8,776 bases of DNA from CAZVCJ01 sp964625745 (GTDB taxonomy: Bacteria; Chloroflexota; Anaerolineae; VGOG01). How positions within the stretch are numbered: the stretch's first letter is position 1; every line of letters starts with the position of its first letter. Shown one piece after another: positions 5,558 to 8,776 of this stretch. The stretch lies in NCBI GenBank assembly GCA_964625745.1, contig CAZVCJ010000167.1:1-8776 (forward strand), read 5' to 3'. The notes beneath the pieces were generated by a model, which was not told the DNA's origin, ran no database searches, and saw nothing but the letters and a program-made list of their open reading frames with translations. Both the position numbers and the translations under genes were made by a program.

Positions 5558-7030
5558 CTACTTGATTTTGTAGAAGCAGTTGTCGCTGCCACCGTTACCA
5601 CACGTCTTACCTGCCAAGGTGCTACAATTACAATCCACGTATGGGTGACACCCAGGGCAGCTACCACTGGTACCCCAAATCCATGCCGGCCCCTTTGGAA
5701 AGGCTCCGTACTGCGTCTCTCCGGTACAGGTCCCATTGCAGCAAGTGGGTATTATCTCACCCGCTATACAGTCACAAATTACGGGATCGGGCACTTTCCC
5801 ATACCAAACATCCGAAGCAACCTGGTCAGTGGTCGGAGTCCCATCATCAGCTTTAGTAAACTGACCAGGCGCCTCGCAGATTGCCACGTATTTGTCAGCT
5901 AGAGAGGCACTGGATGGTTTTGCCCCCCAGGCACCGTTGTTGGGAGAGCCATAGCCACCACAACTGGACGGTACGGAATAGGCGCGGAATACGCGGGTGC
6001 GCACCGTCCAGCCAACTGCCCGCTTGCCACCCAGCGACTCAGTATTGGCTTCACCAGCGATCACCCTAGAGAGCTCCTCTCTGGCCTCACTGCTGGTGGA
6101 CCGCAACCGGATATCCCCTTCAAAGACTACTCCAGCCTGAGCCTTGCTACCTTCGATACGATACCTTGCCGGTGCCGGAAAGTCGGCGCTCATCTCACGG
6201 TAGCGTTCATATTCTTTCCGGGCCTCCTCCTGCCGCCCCAACCGTTCCAGGGCCACGCCTTTCAAGAAATGCGCGTACTCGATGCGGATGTCATCATGGA
6301 CAAGAGCTACGACTTCTGCCTCACGCCCGTGATCCAGCAGCCATTCGGCGTAGTATGCCACAGCGTCGGCCATGCCCTCGGGCTCCACAGTCATGGCCTT
6401 TTTGTACCACTCTTCTGCTCGCCCATCCCCAAGAAGACTCAGCCCCTGGGCATAGTGCAGGCTTGCCAGGTAGGGCTCATTTCCTTGCTCCAGCGCCTTC
6501 CGGAAGAAGCTATCCAACGCAGTCGAATCCTGCAAATGGCCCAAGCCTTCCGCAATCGGGCGAGTGTAGTGAACTCGCCCATACTTCATCCCAATCTCAT
6601 CGGCAAGGATGAACTCCTGAACGGCAGCCTGCAGCTCATCCTTGGCCTGGCTCTGTTGATACCTCTGCCACAAAGCATAGCCAAGTCCGGCGTGGGCATG
6701 GCGGCTGTCAGGATAGTTGGCTACTGCTGACCTGAAGAGTGTCACTGCCTCATCCACCCTCTCATCTCGCAGCATTTGCTGCCCTTCCAGATAGAGACGC
6801 AGCGACTCCACCGGTTCATTGGGGTCCGGGAATTCGGCCGCGTGGGATAAGTAGTTGTTCGCAATGAACTCCCACACCCCGGGCTGCAAATCCGCCCCCG
6901 GCGGTTGAGGAGTCGCGACAGCACCCACGTCGCCCTGAGGCGAAGGCCCTTGTCCCACTACCGTGCTGGGGCCAGCGCTCACCGCCAGTGCCAGCAACAC
7001 GAACACTGAAAGAAACTTGATCTTGCGCAT
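5558..7030 (-). CDS. secreted TPR protein with a SleB-like cell-wall hydrolase domain and Cys-rich tail
   Basis: The predicted protein is 490 aa. The ATG at 7030 has GGGAGG just upstream, begins a typical signal peptide (MRKIKFLSVFVLLALAVSA) and lies downstream of a good -10 box; a longer frame starting at 7078 would reach the promoter. Residues about 75-285 are helical repeats of TPR type (for example LYLEGQQMLRDERVDEAVTL, HAHAGLGYALWQRY, LKGVALERLGRQEEARKEY). Residues about 316-415 resemble the SleB/CwlJ hydrolase family (Hydrolase_2): VIAGEAN with Glu327 as the likely catalytic acid, then AVGWTVRTRV, then a later AICEAPGQF. The last 75 residues hold 11 cysteines (419, 421, 430, 431, 435, 458, 461, 467, 469, 477, 485), suggesting disulfides or metal binding outside the cell. 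The likely activity is peptidoglycan cleavage, with the TPR part binding a partner; both are inferred from family resemblance. Confidence 0.8.
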   Translation of the reverse strand: MRKIKFLSVFVLLALAVSAGPSTVVGQGPSPQGDVGAVATPQPPGADLQPGVWEFIANNYLSHAAEFPDPNEPVESLRLYLEGQQMLRDERVDEAVTLFRSAVANYPDSRHAHAGLGYALWQRYQQSQAKDELQAAVQEFILADEIGMKYGRVHYTRPIAEGLGHLQDSTALDSFFRKALEQGNEPYLASLHYAQGLSLLGDGRAEEWYKKAMTVEPEGMADAVAYYAEWLLDHGREAEVVALVHDDIRIEYAHFLKGVALERLGRQEEARKEYERYREMSADFPAPARYRIEGSKAQAGVVFEGDIRLRSTSSEAREELSRVIAGEANTESLGGKRAVGWTVRTRVFRAYSVPSSCGGYGSPNNGAWGAKPSSASLADKYVAICEAPGQFTKADDGTPTTDQVASDVWYGKVPDPVICDCIAGEIIPTCCNGTCTGETQYGAFPKGPAWIWGTSGSCPGCHPYVDCNCSTLAGKTCGNGGSDNCFYKIK

Positions 7031-7082
7031 TTCAAACCTCCCGTAACTTGAGATACTCACCGGATCATCCAGTGGCAATGAT

Positions 7083-7088
7083 AGTATA
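7083..7088 (-). promoter_or_regulatory. extended -10 box for the TPR-hydrolase gene
   Basis: On the minus strand the sequence reads TGG then TATACT, an extended -10 element. There is no consensus -35 at 17 bp; instead the iteron array ends 7 bp upstream. That is the arrangement of promoters activated by PhoB-type regulators, where the bound activator replaces the -35 contact. Transcription would start near 7075 and leave a leader of about 45 bases. Confidence 0.55.
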
Positions 7089-7095
7089 CCACATT

Positions 7096-7202
7096 CCGGT
7101 CACAAAACTGGTAACAAAAACAGTCCAACCGGTCGCAGAATTGGCCTTTCTGGTCGCAGAATGAGCCTTTCCGGTCGTAATTCGGTCGCAATGTACGACC
7201 GG
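7096..7202 (-). promoter_or_regulatory. iteron array B upstream of the TPR-hydrolase gene
   Basis: Read on the plus strand, units related to CCGGTCGCARAA begin at 7096 (CCGGTCACAAAA), 7108 (CTGGTAACAAAA), 7129 (CCGGTCGCAGAA), 7150 (CTGGTCGCAGAA), 7171 (CCGGTCGTAATT) and 7182 (TCGGTCGCAATG). Steps are 12, 21, 21, 21 and 11 bp, close to whole helical turns. The spacers repeat too (TTGGCCTTT, TGAGCCTTT). The right edge is an inverted copy, GACCGG at 7197-7202. The array fills most of the gap between the response regulator gene and the hydrolase gene and abuts the -10 box. Array A at 2214-2287 has the same units, period and inverted outer ends. The sequence alone does not prove that the neighbouring regulator binds it. 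Confidence 0.7.
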
Positions 7203-7282
7203 CAGGCTATCTTGTCCTTACGGGCTAGTGGCTCTGGGTGTGAGGTGACAAGGAGGTTGAGGAAAAACAGAAGGCAAGATGA

Positions 7283-7972
7283 CTAGGGCTGGAAAGTGTA
7301 TCCCCCTCCAGTTGCTGTCTGGATGTAGCGGGGCTGGCTGGGATCGGGCTCGATCTTGCGGCGCAGGCGGTAAACCACGTTCTTGAGCAAAGTGCTATCG
7401 CCAGCGCCCGCATAACCCCACACGCGGTCAATGATGACGTCTGACACAAGCACCTGACCCCGGTGACTCATCAAGAGATGAAGCAGGCGGAACTCCAGGT
7501 TGCTGAGCTTGACAGCCGATCCGGTTGCGGTAATCACCTCTCGTCGGGCTGGGTCCAATCGGAAATCACCTACCTGAAGGCTATCCAGAATCTCCGCTGG
7601 GACTGTCCAGGACCGGCGTAGCCAGGCCCTCACCTTGGCCAGGAAAAGGGAGGGACCGATGGGCTTAGTGATACATTCATCCACGCCTGCTCTATAAGCT
7701 TCCAGAATATGAGCCTCGTTACGGCTAGGAGTGAATAGCAAGATAGGATTGATAGCTTCAGCCCGCAATCGGCTGCAAATATCAATTGCGTCCAGTTCTG
7801 GAGTATGGACATCAATGACGATAAGGTCGAATGACTCCTCTGCCCACCGGTCTAAGGCTCCTGTGACTGATTCGGCCGGAACAACTTCGATCTTCTGTTG
7901 ACCCAAGGCATAGCCCCAAACCTGTCTTGTTTCGGGGTCATCGCTCACAAGCAGCACCTTGGCGTCCATCAT
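7283..7972 (-). CDS. OmpR/PhoB-family response regulator, orphan
   Basis: The predicted protein is 229 aa, a normal length for the family. I chose the ATG at 7972; a GTG at 7978 and an ATG at 7969 are possible, and no strong ribosome-binding site decides. Residues 1-115 form a receiver domain with the acidic pair Asp11-Asp12, the phosphoacceptor Asp54 (LIVIDVHTPE), Thr81 and Lys103 (ITKPIG), so it should be phosphorylatable. Residues about 130-229 form a winged-helix DNA-binding domain (VGDFRLDPARREV, LSNLEFRLLHLLM, VVYRLRRKIE, and the closing GGGYTFQP). No histidine kinase is in the window. The gene follows the EF-G-like gene by 31 bp on the same strand and may be cotranscribed with it. Array B lies directly downstream, making this protein the obvious candidate to bind both arrays, though that is inference. 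Confidence 0.9.
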   Translation of the reverse strand: MMDAKVLLVSDDPETRQVWGYALGQQKIEVVPAESVTGALDRWAEESFDLIVIDVHTPELDAIDICSRLRAEAINPILLFTPSRNEAHILEAYRAGVDECITKPIGPSLFLAKVRAWLRRSWTVPAEILDSLQVGDFRLDPARREVITATGSAVKLSNLEFRLLHLLMSHRGQVLVSDVIIDRVWGYAGAGDSTLLKNVVYRLRRKIEPDPSQPRYIQTATGGGYTFQP

Positions 7973-8003
7973 AAACACTCACTTCTTTTCCTATCCCACT
8001 TAC

Positions 8004-8776
8004 TTACTCCCGCTTGGCCTCTTCGATGATTTTTTGCGCGACGTGGGTCGGCACTTCCTCGTAGTGAGAGAATTCCATGGTGTAGATTCCCCGCCCCTGA
8101 GTGATGGCTCTAAGGTCCGTGGCATAACGCTGCATTTCGGCCAGGGGCGCCTGGGCGGTGATAACCCCCATGCCTCGCTGCTGATCCATGCCCTGCACCC
8201 GGCCCCGTCTGCTATTAAGGTCGCCCAAAACGTCACCCGTGAACTCCTCGGGGATGGTGATAGTGAAATTCATAATGGGCTCCAGGAGCACCGGGCTGGC
8301 ATCCGGAATGCCCTTCTTGAAAGCCAGGTGGGCGGCAAGTTTGAAGGCGATCTCAGAGGAGTCCACTGTGTGAAAGGAGCCGTCGTAGAGGGCGGCCCGA
8401 AAGTCGGTCGTGGGGTAGCTGGCCAGGATGCCTTTCTCTATGATCTCCCTGAGGCCCTTCTCCACGGCGGGGATGTACTGATTGGGCACCGCTGCACCAC
8501 GGATCTCATCCACGAACTCGAAGCCTGAGCCTCGGGGCAAGGGCTCGAATCTGATGAAAACGTCGCCGAATTGGCCTCGCCCACCGGTCTGTTTCTTGTG
8601 GCGGCCCTGGGCCGAGGCCGTTTTGGTTATGGTCTCCCGATAGGGCACCTTGGGTACACTGGTGGTGATGTTCACCCCGAACTTCTGCTGCAAACGCCTG
8701 GCAGCGATGTCAACGTGAGATTCGCCCATTCCTGAGAGGATGGTTTGGTTAGTAGAGGTCTCGCGAGTCACCTGCA
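8004..8776 (-). CDS. EF-G-like GTPase paralogue, C-terminal part (5' end outside the window)
   Basis: The frame is open to the window edge, so the GTPase domain and start are missing; about 256 C-terminal residues are visible. They match EF-G domains III (end) to V: SGMGESHVDIAARRLQQKFG, VPYRETI, then domain IV with GRHKKQTGGRGQFGDV, YIPAVEKGLREI, LYDGSFHTVDSSEIAFK, and domain V with GDVLGDLNSRRGRVQGM, QAPLAEMQRYATDLR, TQGRGIYTMEFSHYEEVP. The spelling of these motifs fits the 'elongation factor G-like' paralogue family better than canonical FusA. Such paralogues act on ribosomes, but their exact role (translocation, recycling or stress) varies. The link to the regulator just downstream is probably only positional. 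Confidence 0.88.
   Translation of the reverse strand, partial: QVTRETSTNQTILSGMGESHVDIAARRLQQKFGVNITTSVPKVPYRETITKTASAQGRHKKQTGGRGQFGDVFIRFEPLPRGSGFEFVDEIRGAAVPNQYIPAVEKGLREIIEKGILASYPTTDFRAALYDGSFHTVDSSEIAFKLAAHLAFKKGIPDASPVLLEPIMNFTITIPEEFTGDVLGDLNSRRGRVQGMDQQRGMGVITAQAPLAEMQRYATDLRAITQGRGIYTMEFSHYEEVPTHVAQKIIEEAKRE

Noticed and set aside
5064..5573. Plus-strand open frame of 169 codons, Gly/Val-rich
   Set aside because: It is the antisense of the Thr/Pro linker; its GVGVG-like composition is the mirror of TPTP codons, with no ribosome-binding site.
7096..7202. CRISPR array
   Set aside because: The period is only 21 bp, the spacers are similar to each other rather than unique, and no cas genes are nearby.
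7959..8528. Plus-strand open frame of 189 codons opposite the EF-G-like gene
   Set aside because: The minus strand carries highly conserved EF-G motifs throughout this stretch, and the plus-strand product resembles no protein I recognise.

Overview
The window looks like part of a chromosome from a Chloroflexota-type bacterium (Anaerolineae or Caldilineae are my best guess). The basis is indirect: moderately GC-rich DNA, several secreted lipoproteins with long Thr/Pro/Ser linkers of the TPTATP kind, and WSPDG-signature (PD40/TolB-like) beta-propellers. No rRNA, tRNA or CRISPR array is visible. All substantial genes read on the minus strand, so transcription runs from high to low coordinates.

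Layout in the direction of transcription: the window opens inside the 3' part of an EF-G-like translation factor gene (8004-8776). After 31 bp comes an orphan OmpR/PhoB-family response regulator (7283-7972). A 252-bp intergenic region (7031-7282) then holds a striking array of about 21-bp iterons (7096-7202), which stops 7 bp upstream of an extended -10 box. Next are a secreted TPR protein with a SleB-like cell-wall hydrolase domain and a Cys-rich tail (5558-7030), a long intergenic hairpin (5486-5541), a propeller lipoprotein (3905-5446), a frameshifted remnant of another propeller gene (3546-3904), a lipoprotein with two PsbP-like domains (2442-3545), a second intergenic region with a related iteron array (2214-2287), and a second, 3'-truncated propeller lipoprotein (275-2182). 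The left end holds a 225-bp MITE-like element (61-285) with perfect inverted ends. Beyond it is the tail of a plus-strand reading frame that resembles thioredoxin (1-71).

How the parts may work together (inference): every complete gene downstream of the regulator encodes a product exported to the cell surface. The two iteron arrays lie just upstream of two of these genes and share one sequence, one 21-bp spacing and inverted outer ends. OmpR/PhoB regulators typically bind direct repeats spaced about 11 bp (one helical turn), and this spacing also occurs here. The simplest model is a local regulon in which the regulator at 7283-7972, or a relative, binds the arrays and controls an envelope module of wall hydrolase plus propeller lipoproteins. 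The main alternative is that the arrays are dispersed mini-satellite repeats with no link to the regulator.

The left edge shows genome erosion: both reading frames that run into the small element end in the same residues, TRE-stop, supplied by the element's inverted ends.
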